This document shows, piece after piece, positions 26,056 to 34,358 of a stretch of DNA of 49,588 nt. Both the position numbers and the translations under genes were made by a program. Position 1 is the stretch's first letter. Every line of letters starts with the position of its first letter. This DNA is from Chitinophaga pinensis (GTDB lineage: Bacteria > Bacteroidota > Bacteroidia > B-17B0 > Aurantibacillaceae): the NCBI GenBank assembly GCA_945860225.1, contig CAMAPT010000022.1, positions 1-49,588 on the forward strand. Reading direction: 5' to 3'. The notes below the pieces were generated by a model. It ran no database searches. It saw only the letters and a program-made list of their open reading frames with translations, and had not been told where the DNA came from.

Positions 26056-27276
26056 TTAAGATAACGCATTTTTAGCCGCTATCCAGGCTGTGCTCCATGC
26101 GTTCTGAAAATTAAATCCCCCTGTAATTCCATCAATATTCAATACCTCACCACAAAAAAACAAATGATGTAGCATTTTACTTTCCATTGTTTTAAAATTT
26201 ACTTCTTTTAAATTAATTCCTCCTGCTGTAACAAACTCTTCCTTAAAAGTTGTTTTTCCATCCATTTGATATACGTCATTACAAAGTATTTGCGTCAGTT
26301 TATTCAACTGTTTTTTACCTAATTCAATCCACGGCTTTGTCATATCAATTTCAGCTCTTAATAGCAAATACTCCCACAAACGTTTAGGAATTTCAAATAA
26401 AGGCGTATTAACCATCATGGATTTTGAGTTTAAGTAACAAACTAATTGATTTTTCACATCATCTTCATGGTTATTTCCTGTCCAATTAACAGATATATCT
26501 GCTTTATAACTTAACTTAAAAAAATCATACGCTGCAAATGCCGATAATTTTAAAACCGCCGGACCACTTAAGCCCCAATGAGTTATTAAAATCGGGCCAA
26601 AATACTGTTTTTTTGTTCCTATCACTTTGATGATTCCTTTTTTAATACTTAATCCCATCAATGATTTGATTGGAGCATGAGGTAAATTTAAAGTAAATAA
26701 ACTCGGAATTAATGGGTCAATCGTATGTCCACATTTTATTAAAAACTGATAATTTTTCAATTGATTATGCCCCCCAATACTACAAATAACTGAATTAGCA
26801 ATATATGTTTGCTGATTGGTTTTCACCCTTAGTGAAAAATTGTCGTTTTTTTCAATCGATAGAACTTCTTCGTTTAAATTTATACTAACGCCTAATGTTT
26901 GCGTTTCTTTTAAAAAACAGTCAATAATTGTATCACTCAAATTACTTTGAGGAAACACTCTGCCATCGGGCTCAACTTTTAATTTAACGCCACGCTTTTG
27001 AAACCAATCAAACGTATCTTTGACTGAAAATTGAGAAAACACCTGACGCAATTCTTTTTCACCACGAGGATAATTTTTAATTAATTCATCAATTTCAAAA
27101 CAATAGTTAGTAACGTTACATCTTCCACCTCCAGATATTTTAACTTTTGATAAAATTTTACCAGATTTTTCCAAAATAATAATTTTTGCATCAGGAAAAT
27201 TAATTGCTGCATTTATTGCTGAAAAAAATCCAGCAGCTCCTCCACCAATAACAATAATAAGCTTTCTGTTGTTCAT
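26056..27276 (-). CDS. FAD-dependent oxidoreductase, BaiN/HI0933 family
   Basis: This flavoprotein (406 aa) belongs to the family of YhiN, HI0933 and BaiN. It has the FAD loop VIGGGAAGFFSAINAA at the N-terminus, SGGGRCNVTN, and the C-terminal FAD contact CGEVLNIDGITGGFNFQNAWSTAWIA. Some members reduce unsaturated bile acids and others have no known substrate, so the physiological role is open. It stands alone on the minus strand, upstream of the polysaccharide promoter region and in the same direction. Confidence 0.88.
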   Translation of the reverse strand: MNNRKLIIVIGGGAAGFFSAINAAINFPDAKIIILEKSGKILSKVKISGGGRCNVTNYCFEIDELIKNYPRGEKELRQVFSQFSVKDTFDWFQKRGVKLKVEPDGRVFPQSNLSDTIIDCFLKETQTLGVSINLNEEVLSIEKNDNFSLRVKTNQQTYIANSVICSIGGHNQLKNYQFLIKCGHTIDPLIPSLFTLNLPHAPIKSLMGLSIKKGIIKVIGTKKQYFGPILITHWGLSGPAVLKLSAFAAYDFFKLSYKADISVNWTGNNHEDDVKNQLVCYLNSKSMMVNTPLFEIPKRLWEYLLLRAEIDMTKPWIELGKKQLNKLTQILCNDVYQMDGKTTFKEEFVTAGGINLKEVNFKTMESKMLHHLFFCGEVLNIDGITGGFNFQNAWSTAWIAAKNALS

Positions 27277-27315
27277 TTAAATCAATTTAATAATAGGTCG
27301 AAAAAAATCAAAAAA

Positions 27316-27323
27316 CAAATATA
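27316..27323 (-). promoter_or_regulatory. -7 box for the flavoprotein gene
   Basis: The minus strand reads TATATTTG, a full match to TAnnTTTG, about 40 bases before the ATG at 27276. No clear TTG element is seen at the expected distance. Confidence 0.4.
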
Positions 27324-27490
27324 CCTATTGCTACTATTTAAAAATTTACCGGTAGCATTATATCAACCCTATTCGTGTTTAAACTTGCTTAAAATACCTT
27401 TTTACTCCATTTTAATCCTAAAAACATGCTACAAAATATTGTTTTACCAAATCACTTATTTGATAATTATAATTTCTTTTTAGTAAGTTT

Positions 27491-28834
27491 ATGGTCTCCA
27501 AAATGCTTTGGCATCTATTAAAATACTATTTATGTTTTGTCATTGCCGTTTTTTTCAAACGGAGTCAAGTTAAGAATGCCAAATATCTTAAAGTAAAAGG
27601 GCCTGTAATTCTAGCAGTTAATCACCCCAATGCTTTTATGGATCCGGTTGCCCTTACAACCTTAGTTTATCCTCCAAGATTATATTATTTAGCCCGAGGT
27701 GATGCCTTTAAAAAAGGAATAATTACTTTTTTACTCGAAAGCCTTGGAATTATTCCCATATTTAGATTACAAGATGGAGGAAAAGATGGGTTAAAAAAAA
27801 ACGACGAGACCTACAAAAGAGTTAATTACCTTCTAAATAGAAATAAAAAAATCATCATTTTTGCCGAAGGGATTTGTATTCAAGAACGTAGGCTCAGGCC
27901 TCTAAAAAAAGGTGTAGCTAGAATGGTTTTTGGAGCTATGGAATCATTGAATGAAAATAATTTAACCGTAGTTCCTGTGGGGATTAATTATACAAATCCC
28001 TCTCACTTCAGAGGATCCATTTTTTGTAACGTAGGAAAACCAATTCCAATGGTGGAATATATGAATTCATACTCTCAAGCGCCTGCTAAAATCATGAATC
28101 AATTTTTAGCAGATTTAACGGCAAGTATGAAAAATCTGATTATTCATATCAACGATAAACATAATGAAGATGTGATTAAACACTTAGAAGAAATTTATAA
28201 ATCCAATTATTTTAAAAAGCATCATTATCAAACTAAGAATCTTGAATATGATTTTTTGTTTTCAAACTATGTCGTGGACGTTATCAATAAACAAGAAGAA
28301 ATTCAACCTGATGTAATTAAACAAATAAAGACAAAAACCACTCTTTATTTTAAAGAATTACAGCAATATCAACTTAAAGATTGGTTAATTAATCCGCATA
28401 ATAGTCATCTAATTCATTCTCGAACATACCTCATAAGACTGTTTTTGATTTGCTTAAGCTTCCCCATATATATTTCAGGCGTTTTAGGTAGTTATCTACC
28501 TTATAAACTAACGAATTTTATTTCTTCTAAAAAAGTCAAAAAAAATGAATTTAAGGACTCCTTTAATATGGGTATAGGCGCCTTACTTTTTTTAATTAAT
28601 TACATCATCATATTCTCCATTTCCAAGTTGCTTTTCCAAAATATATGGATTGCTTTATTTACTGTATGCATATTAATCATTTGCAGCTGGGTATGTTTAT
28701 ACTTATCGCCATTCAGAAAAAAAACATGGGGAATTTCAAGGGTATTAAAACTAAAATTATCAAACCCTGATGCCTTAAATCGCTTAACCGATAAACGAAA
28801 AGAAATTATTGCCCTATTTGAAGCACTAACCTAA
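27491..28834 (+). CDS. PlsC-like phospholipid acyltransferase with C-terminal membrane segments
   Basis: The N-terminal 230 residues (of 447) are a 1-acylglycerol-phosphate acyltransferase domain that transfers a fatty acyl chain in phospholipid synthesis. The motif is NHPNAFMDP, spacing His and Asp by five residues rather than the usual four; the same spacing is common in Bacteroidota members. Motif III is FAEGICIQERRLRPLKKG and motif IV is VVPVGINY. The C-terminal part has three to four hydrophobic helices (about 315-405) not found in simple PlsC. The exact acceptor is unknown. Confidence 0.85.
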   Translation: MVSKMLWHLLKYYLCFVIAVFFKRSQVKNAKYLKVKGPVILAVNHPNAFMDPVALTTLVYPPRLYYLARGDAFKKGIITFLLESLGIIPIFRLQDGGKDGLKKNDETYKRVNYLLNRNKKIIIFAEGICIQERRLRPLKKGVARMVFGAMESLNENNLTVVPVGINYTNPSHFRGSIFCNVGKPIPMVEYMNSYSQAPAKIMNQFLADLTASMKNLIIHINDKHNEDVIKHLEEIYKSNYFKKHHYQTKNLEYDFLFSNYVVDVINKQEEIQPDVIKQIKTKTTLYFKELQQYQLKDWLINPHNSHLIHSRTYLIRLFLICLSFPIYISGVLGSYLPYKLTNFISSKKVKKNEFKDSFNMGIGALLFLINYIIIFSISKLLFQNIWIALFTVCILIICSWVCLYLSPFRKKTWGISRVLKLKLSNPDALNRLTDKRKEIIALFEALT

Positions 28835-28906
28835 AAGTAAACACCCGTTTTGATTTTAGTATTTTTTTCACTAAACAATTTATAAAAAGTGATATTCAAA
28901 AATCAA

Positions 28907-28927
28907 TTTGCTATTTTTTATAGCAAA
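28907..28927. promoter_or_regulatory. palindrome upstream of the Y-family polymerase, possible operator
   Basis: The perfect inverted repeat tttgctat/atagcaaa flanks five T (28907-28914 and 28920-28927). It lies 38 bases before the ATG of the polymerase gene and 72 bases after the acyltransferase stop. It lacks a following T-run, so it is unlikely to be a terminator. A DNA-damage operator is a reasonable guess from context only. Confidence 0.35.
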
Positions 28928-28965
28928 CTAAATCCATAAAATATAGTAAATTGTCCATTAAAAAA

Positions 28966-30264
28966 ATGGATAAAACAGAACACAAATTAAGCCCTCGTAA
29001 AGAAGCCCGTGTCTTATTTATTGACATGAACAGTTTTTTTGCTAGTTGCGAACAACAAGACAATTTTTATTTAAGGAATAGACCAATTGCTGTATGTGTA
29101 TACACCGGAAAATTTGGATGTGTAATTGCTCCTTCTATTGAAGCCAAAAAATTTGGTATAAAAACAGGAATGAGATTAAACGAAGCTATCCTATTATGTA
29201 AAGATTTAATTCCTTTGGAAACACGTCCAGAAAGATACCGTCATTATCACACAAAAATTATTCATATACTGAAATTATATTGCCATGATGTTTACCCTAA
29301 AAGTATTGATGAAGCTGTTATTGACTTAACTAATTACCACTTGGTGTACAAAGATGTTGTGGAAGTTGCAAAAAAAATAAAAAACGATATCAAAGAAAAA
29401 GTAGGTGAATGGCTACAATGCTCTATTGGCATAGCCCCAAATTCATTTTTGGCAAAATTAGCGTCAGATTTCGAAAAACCAAATGGTTTGGTGATTATAA
29501 ATGCTGAGAATATTGACAATATACTAAGTCGTTTAAAATTAACCGACTTACCCGGAATTGCCGAAAAAATGCAAATACGTTTAAATAAAGGGGGTATCAC
29601 AACCGCCCTTGAGATGAGAAAAGCATCTCCTGAAAATTTAAAAGCCATTTTAAAAAGTATTGTTGGATTTTATTGGCATTGTCGATTAAATTTCATTGAA
29701 GTCGATTTAGGACAAGAACAAGACTATAAAAGCATGCAGGCAATGAGGCATTTAAACCAAGAACAAAGAACCTCCGAACAACTCATTCATGAAATATTAA
29801 TCAGTTTATGCTTAACCTTAGAATACAGAATGGTTAAAAGACGAATTTTTTCTAATACTCTCGTTGTTAACTTCCGATATGCTAATGGCGAACAATGGTC
29901 TGATTTTTTAAATCTTAGTTCTCCAATGCAAGACGGCGCAGATATTTATAGTGCCATTTTATTTCGAATAAAAGATTTCGAAAAACATCATGTTTCAGAA
30001 AAAATTATCCATAGAGGCATCATCAGCATTTGCTTATCTATATCTAATTTTTCAAATCATACCATGATTCAAGGAAATTTATTTGAAGACAATAATAAAA
30101 AAGACCACCTAAGAAAAATAGTGTATGATTTAAAAAATAAATTTGGAAAACAAAAATTAATGCGAGCTGTTGAGATAAAAGAAGACAAAATCATCCAAGA
30201 TGTGATTGGCTTTGGCTCTGTAAAAGATTTATACAATAATGATACAACAGAAATGATGACCTAA
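28966..30264 (+). CDS. Y-family (DinB/UmuC-like) translesion DNA polymerase
   Basis: This low-fidelity polymerase (432 aa) copies past DNA damage. Catalytic residues are intact: Asp20 in FIDMNSFFA and Asp115-Glu116 in SIDEAVIDL. Also visible are NSFLAKLASDFEKPNG and a helix-hairpin-helix region LTDLPGIAEKMQIRL. The C-terminal little-finger region is present, ending without a clear beta-clamp motif except possibly QGNLFED near 377. I chose the ATG at 28966 rather than a TTG 15 bases upstream. Its TAA shares a base with the ATG of the next gene, so the two are surely cotranscribed. Confidence 0.88.
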   Translation: MDKTEHKLSPRKEARVLFIDMNSFFASCEQQDNFYLRNRPIAVCVYTGKFGCVIAPSIEAKKFGIKTGMRLNEAILLCKDLIPLETRPERYRHYHTKIIHILKLYCHDVYPKSIDEAVIDLTNYHLVYKDVVEVAKKIKNDIKEKVGEWLQCSIGIAPNSFLAKLASDFEKPNGLVIINAENIDNILSRLKLTDLPGIAEKMQIRLNKGGITTALEMRKASPENLKAILKSIVGFYWHCRLNFIEVDLGQEQDYKSMQAMRHLNQEQRTSEQLIHEILISLCLTLEYRMVKRRIFSNTLVVNFRYANGEQWSDFLNLSSPMQDGADIYSAILFRIKDFEKHHVSEKIIHRGIISICLSISNFSNHTMIQGNLFEDNNKKDHLRKIVYDLKNKFGKQKLMRAVEIKEDKIIQDVIGFGSVKDLYNNDTTEMMT

Positions 30265-31169
30265 TGGAATTTGGACGAATATCAAACTTAGAAACCATTG
30301 TTTTAAATTTACCACAAGACCATTCGGGAACACTAAAGGTTTTAGGTGGCAAAAAATCAGAAAAATGCATAATTCACGTAGGATGTCCTATATGGGCAGA
30401 GCCTGGATTTGTCGGAAAAATTTATTCTAAAAAACCAAAATCAAAAGATATTTCCAAATATTATAGCCAACAATTTAACAGTATAGAACTTAACATTTCT
30501 CATTATAAATCATTAGATAAACCTACCATTGAACATTGGGTTGACACGACCTCATCCGATTTTAAATTTTGTCCAAAAATTAATCAAATTGTAAGCCACA
30601 CTCCTTTCATTAAACCTAATTCAAATTATATGAAAGAAATCATGGCGACTAATAAAAATTTCGGTCACAAATTAGGCATGCCGTTTTTACAATTACCACC
30701 TCATTATGATAGTACAAAAATTCATGATTTACTTGACTTTTGTGATGAAGCGGCACTAAGCCGATGTGCAATTGAATTAAGACATGAATCCTGGTTTAGT
30801 AATGCCACCGTGATAAAAACTATTTGCAATTATTTTTACAAAAACAACATTACATTTTTAATCACTGATACCGCAGGGAGAAGAGATGTTTTACATCAAC
30901 GATTAACAACAAAAACCGCTTTTATACGGTTTGTCGCCAACGATTTACATCCGACTGATTATTTACGAATAGATGAATGGATAATCAGACTAAAACACTG
31001 GATAAATCATGGTTTAGAAGAATTGTATTTTTTCGTACATACACCAACACACGAATTAATGCCAGAAATAATCATGTATTTTATATATAACCTCAATCTG
31101 CAAACAGGTATGAATTTACGAACGCCCAAACTAATCTCAAAACCTATTGAGAACAATAAATTATTTTAA
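30264..31169 (+). CDS. DUF72 (YecE-like) family protein
   Basis: The protein (301 aa) has a TIM-barrel-like DUF72 fold: VGCPIWAEPGFVGKIY, FNSIELNISHYKSLDKPTIEHW, FKFCPKINQIVSH, and a C-terminal FVHTPTHELMPEI. Its reaction is unknown; the fold resembles xylose-isomerase-like and endonuclease-IV-like barrels. The start overlaps the polymerase stop (TAATG), and this coupling hints at a role in DNA damage. The gene ends 24 bases from the convergent MsrB-MsrA gene. Confidence 0.85.
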   Translation: MEFGRISNLETIVLNLPQDHSGTLKVLGGKKSEKCIIHVGCPIWAEPGFVGKIYSKKPKSKDISKYYSQQFNSIELNISHYKSLDKPTIEHWVDTTSSDFKFCPKINQIVSHTPFIKPNSNYMKEIMATNKNFGHKLGMPFLQLPPHYDSTKIHDLLDFCDEAALSRCAIELRHESWFSNATVIKTICNYFYKNNITFLITDTAGRRDVLHQRLTTKTAFIRFVANDLHPTDYLRIDEWIIRLKHWINHGLEELYFFVHTPTHELMPEIIMYFIYNLNLQTGMNLRTPKLISKPIENNKLF

Positions 31170-31193
31170 AACAAACGGTTGACAAAAAAGATG

Positions 31194-32198
31194 TTAAAAT
31201 CGATGCACTCGTTTATGACAGTAAGGAGTGCCTCCCGTTTTTTCGTAATACTGTTGATGATATTCTTCGGCAGGCCAGAAATGTTCTGCTTTTTTTAGTA
31301 GCGTAACTACCTTATAACCTTTATTATTCAGTATATTAATCAATTTAGAAGCTGTTTCCTTTTGTTTATCATCTACATAAAAAATAGCAGATAGGTATTG
31401 AGGACCAATATCATTACCCTGTCCATTAGCTTGAGTGGGATCATGAATCTCAAAAAATAATTTAGCTAATTCTTCATAAGTTGTTTGAGAAGGATCAAAT
31501 GTAACTTCTAAAGCCTCGATATGACCCGTTTGGTGGCCACAAACCTCTTTATACGAGGGGTTATTTTTAAATCCTCCTGTGTACCCTACTTGTGTACTTT
31601 TAACCCCTTTCGCATGTTGAAAATAATATTCTACACCCCAAAAGCAACCGCCGGCGAAAACAGCTTTTTCATATTCTACTTTAGTTCCTTCCGGAAAAAA
31701 TACCATGGATATAGAATTAACACAGTGACGGGTATTTTTTTCTGTAAATCCTTCGCCATAAAAAACATGACCTAAATGTCCACCGCAAGAAGCACAAGTA
31801 ATTTCAGTTCGTTTACCATCCGCATCCAACGTCTTTTTAACTGCACCTTTTATTTCATCATCAAAGCTAGGCCAACCACAACCTGAATGAAATTTGGAAT
31901 CAGAAACATAAAGTGGGGTTGAACATTGTTTGCAAGCATAGACCCCTTTTTCAAAATGATTGGTATACTGTCCTGTAAAAGGGCGCTCTGTGCCTTTGTT
32001 TAAAATAACAAATTGTTCTTCTGAATTAAGCGAATTCATTTTCATGGTCTTATCATTTTTTAATTGATGATGGGTCTTTTTATGAGATATAACAGGAGTA
32101 TTTTGGCAACTAGTATTGATATAACCAACGAAAATAAACATGAAAACTAACCAACTATTCATTTTGCCGCAATCTGTATGTATTATATTTTTACTCAT
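31194..32198 (-). CDS. msrBA: MsrB-MsrA bifunctional methionine sulfoxide reductase, lipoprotein
   Basis: The protein (334 aa) repairs oxidised methionine in both stereoisomers. MsrB comes first (about 55-165): zinc CxxC pairs CKQC and CASC, GCGWPSF, and catalytic Cys in RHCVNSIS. MsrA follows (about 178-330) with catalytic GGCFWGVEYYF and QYLSAIFY. A signal with lipobox NTSC near residue 31 suggests export and lipid anchoring, so it likely protects envelope proteins. An inner ATG at 32162 would give a shorter signal peptide beginning MNSWLVFMF and is also plausible. Confidence 0.92.
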   Translation of the reverse strand: MSKNIIHTDCGKMNSWLVFMFIFVGYINTSCQNTPVISHKKTHHQLKNDKTMKMNSLNSEEQFVILNKGTERPFTGQYTNHFEKGVYACKQCSTPLYVSDSKFHSGCGWPSFDDEIKGAVKKTLDADGKRTEITCASCGGHLGHVFYGEGFTEKNTRHCVNSISMVFFPEGTKVEYEKAVFAGGCFWGVEYYFQHAKGVKSTQVGYTGGFKNNPSYKEVCGHQTGHIEALEVTFDPSQTTYEELAKLFFEIHDPTQANGQGNDIGPQYLSAIFYVDDKQKETASKLINILNNKGYKVVTLLKKAEHFWPAEEYHQQYYEKTGGTPYCHKRVHRF

Positions 32199-32298
32199 GA
32201 GCTAATAGAAAAACACTTAAAAACAAAAAAAGTTGAATATACGGACTGTCGAATTTAATTGTAATTTATAGCTATCCACAATTAATCATGAATAAAAT

Positions 32299-32329
32299 TT
32301 GGATTTTACTTAATTAGCCTATATATTTG
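32299..32329 (+). promoter_or_regulatory. rpsU promoter, Bacteroidota type
   Basis: TTG at 32299-32301 and TATATTTG at 32322-32329 are separated by 20 bases, a full match to the -33/-7 elements of Bacteroidota. The transcript would start near 32335, about 27 bases before rpsU. Confidence 0.7.
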
Positions 32330-32361
32330 CGAACCAATTTAAAAATAAATAATTTAATATA

Positions 32362-32559
32362 ATGTTAATAGTAGCAGTAAAAGAAGGCGAAAGCATTGAA
32401 AAAGCTTTAAAAAAATTCAAAAAGAAATTTGAAAAAACAGGTGTTGTAAAAGAATTGCGTAATCGTAAAAACTTTGAAAAACCATCTATAACAAACAGAC
32501 AAACACGCATTAAAGCTATTTATAAGCAAAAAATGCAAGCTGGTTTTGCAGCAGAATAG
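32362..32559 (+). CDS. rpsU: 30S ribosomal protein bS21
   Basis: This small basic protein (65 aa) of the 30S subunit matches bS21 along its length: IVAVKEGESIEKALKKFKKK, then the positively charged stretch ELRNRKNFEKPSITNRQ. bS21 helps initiation on mRNAs and sits near the anti-Shine-Dalgarno region, relevant in Bacteroidota where that pairing is largely hidden. It heads the conserved rpsU-xerC-hpf cluster, with a strong promoter upstream and a terminator right behind it. Confidence 0.96.
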   Translation: MLIVAVKEGESIEKALKKFKKKFEKTGVVKELRNRKNFEKPSITNRQTRIKAIYKQKMQAGFAAE

Positions 32560-32584
32560 TTAAAAAAATAGAATTTATATCTTT

Positions 32585-32639
32585 AACCTAAGGTTATTCG
32601 AATTTTTAAGTTAAATTCGTTTTAATCTTAGGTTTTTTT
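32585..32639 (+). terminator. rpsU terminator abutting the xerC start codon
   Basis: An outer stem (32585-32592 with 32627-32634) encloses an inner stem (32599-32605 with 32613-32619), and a T-run reaches 32639. The ATG of xerC begins at 32640. Most transcripts from the rpsU promoter would end here, so xerC and hpf depend on read-through or another promoter. Confidence 0.65.
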
Positions 32640-33530
32640 ATGTTCAAAAAATACATAGAATCTTTTTTTGACTATTTGGCATATGAGAAGAAATATTCCT
32701 CTCATACCATTATTTCTTATAAAAATGATTTAACTCAATTTGTCACTTTCTTAAACCAAGATTTGTCTGATGCTGAAATATCAGAAATTAATCATCAACA
32801 TATCAGAAGTTGGATTTCAACGCTTATTTCCGATAAAATCGAACCGAGAACCGTCAATCGTAAAATTTCTTCCTTAAAATCATTTTTTAGATTTTTGCAG
32901 CGTGAACGGATTGTTGTCTCTAATCCAGTTTCACATATTAGTGGGCCCAAAACACCGAAACGATTACCTGTGTTTGTCAACGAAAGACAAATGGAAAATT
33001 TATTTCAAAACGTTAAATTCGATATAAGTTTCCATGGTCAACGGGATCAACTCATTCTTGATTTACTCTATCAAACAGGGATTCGTCGATCTGAACTTGC
33101 ACTTTTAACGGAAACTAATGTCGATTTAAAAAATTTAACGATTAAAGTTTTAGGAAAAAGAAATAAAGAACGCTTAATTCCAATTTCTTTACCTCTAAAA
33201 CGTAACCTTGACAGTTATTTACAAGTAAAAAAGGAACTAAATTTATTGAGTCCTATGTTATTAGTTAATGAGAAAGGAATTAATTTTAGCGAACATGCAA
33301 TATACGAGTGTGTGAAAAAATACTTAGCTCAAGTAACTACGATAAAAAAGAAAAGTCCGCATGTATTAAGGCATACTTTTGCGACACATCTTTTAAATAA
33401 TGGCGCTGATATTAACGCTGTAAAGGATTTGTTGGGTCATGCTAATTTGAGCGCAACACAAATTTATACCCATAACACAATTGAAAAATTAAAAAAATCA
33501 TATCAACAAGCTCATCCTAGGGGTGAGTAA
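32640..33530 (+). CDS. xerC: tyrosine recombinase XerC/XerD type
   Basis: The protein (296 aa) is a chromosome-dimer-resolution type recombinase. The N-terminal SAM-like domain (about 1-85) contains TVNRKISSLKSFFRFLQRE. The catalytic domain holds Arg in GIRRSELALL, the HVLRHTFATHLLNNGAD box (His-x2-Arg), His in LGHANLS and the nucleophile Tyr in TQIYTH. Length fits XerC/XerD. Its place between rpsU and hpf is the normal one in Bacteroidota and supports a housekeeping Xer rather than a phage integrase. Confidence 0.93.
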   Translation: MFKKYIESFFDYLAYEKKYSSHTIISYKNDLTQFVTFLNQDLSDAEISEINHQHIRSWISTLISDKIEPRTVNRKISSLKSFFRFLQRERIVVSNPVSHISGPKTPKRLPVFVNERQMENLFQNVKFDISFHGQRDQLILDLLYQTGIRRSELALLTETNVDLKNLTIKVLGKRNKERLIPISLPLKRNLDSYLQVKKELNLLSPMLLVNEKGINFSEHAIYECVKKYLAQVTTIKKKSPHVLRHTFATHLLNNGADINAVKDLLGHANLSATQIYTHNTIEKLKKSYQQAHPRGE

Positions 33531-33576
33531 CATACAATCACAAGTTAAACCAAAAACACAAAAAGGAGGATTTATT

Positions 33577-33897
33577 ATGACTATTAACATTCAATCAGTG
33601 CATTTTGATGCCGACAAAAAATTAATTGATTTTGCTAACGAAAAAATGAATAAGCTTAACACGTTTCATGATGGCTTAATTAGTGGCGAAGTCATTATGC
33701 GTTTAGATAAATCTTCTAATAGCGAAAACAAGGTAGCTGAAATTAAAATCTTAGCCAAAGGGCAGGAACTTTTCTCAAAAAAACAATCAGCATCTTTTGA
33801 AGAATCGATTGATTTGGCCTGTGAAGCATTAAAAACACAAATTAAAAAGCACAAGGAAAAATTAGCCGGTGAAAAAATAAACATTGACAATTTATAA
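33577..33897 (+). CDS. hpf: ribosome hibernation promoting factor
   Basis: The short-form HPF/RaiA protein (106 aa) binds the 30S decoding region in slow growth. It shows the family pattern INIQSVHFDADKKLIDFANEKMNKL and the basic C-terminus LKTQIKKHKEK. I chose the ATG at 33577 because a GGAGGA (33565-33570) lies 6 bases before it, unusually clear for this group, while the GTG at 33523 would overlap xerC and add an unrelated tail. A strong terminator follows. Confidence 0.93.
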   Translation: MTINIQSVHFDADKKLIDFANEKMNKLNTFHDGLISGEVIMRLDKSSNSENKVAEIKILAKGQELFSKKQSASFEESIDLACEALKTQIKKHKEKLAGEKINIDNL

Positions 33898-33919
33898 AAA
33901 CGTGTTATTTTTTTAAATC

Positions 33920-33951
33920 AAAAGGGTTAGGTTTCTAACCCTTTTTTGTTT
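33920..33951 (+). terminator. Rho-independent terminator after hpf
   Basis: An 11-bp perfect stem (33920-33930 with 33935-33945) has a 4-base loop and continues into a T-rich run. It ends the rpsU-xerC-hpf unit. Confidence 0.85.
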
Positions 33952-33955
33952 TGCG

Positions 33956-34049
33956 TCTCTCGTCCTGAAATAGGTTGTCACACAAACAACTTAAAAGATG
34001 GTAAAACAATCTCTCTCGTCCTGTAAAAAGTTTCACAACAAGTGAACTT
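33956..34049 (+). repeat. imperfect direct repeat, two copies
   Basis: Copies run 33956-33992 and 34012-34049. Both open with the identical 12 bases tctctcgtcctg and end in aactt, with a similar core (GGTTGTCACA against AGTTTCACA). The spacing between starts is 56 bases. The opening resembles ends of IS3-type elements known from Bacteroidota, but this is from memory and weak. Confidence 0.45.
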
Positions 34050-34358
34050 CATTTAAAAAACATTAGTAGATATAGCAGAAAGCCATATCGAAGAACAGAA
34101 AAAATAAGAAAAAGAATAAGTTGAAAAGTCATATTTTGATAAACAAAATAAGTCTAAAAATTATTTGCATCGCACGGATAAGAATTACGATTACGAAAGA
34201 TGATTATTATATTTAATTTATTTTATAAAAATACTGCTATCAATTTTTAACACATAAAGAGTAGTTGCAACATAATATTGTAAAAAAATATAGATTTTTA
34301 AATTCATCAAATTCGCAATTACTCGAAAAAGTCTTACATTTATTAAAATAAATAAAAT

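Larger units (their letters stand above)
33898..34358. other. non-coding stretch, possible mobile-element remnant
   Basis: About 460 bases between hpf and the next gene carry no supportable gene. The first part holds the hpf terminator, then a repeated segment, then AT-rich sequence with stops in all frames. In relatives, a tRNA cluster and tuf commonly follow hpf; no tRNA cloverleaf was seen here. A near-consensus -7 box TACATTTA at 34335-34342 may serve the gene at 34359. Confidence 0.5.

Noticed and set aside
32640-33530. integrase of a mobile island
   Set aside because: Position between rpsU and hpf and normal XerC length fit the housekeeping recombinase; no attachment-site repeats were seen.
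33898-34358. tRNA genes expected after hpf
   Set aside because: No cloverleaf, T-loop motif (GGTTCGA) or CCA end was found by eye on either strand.
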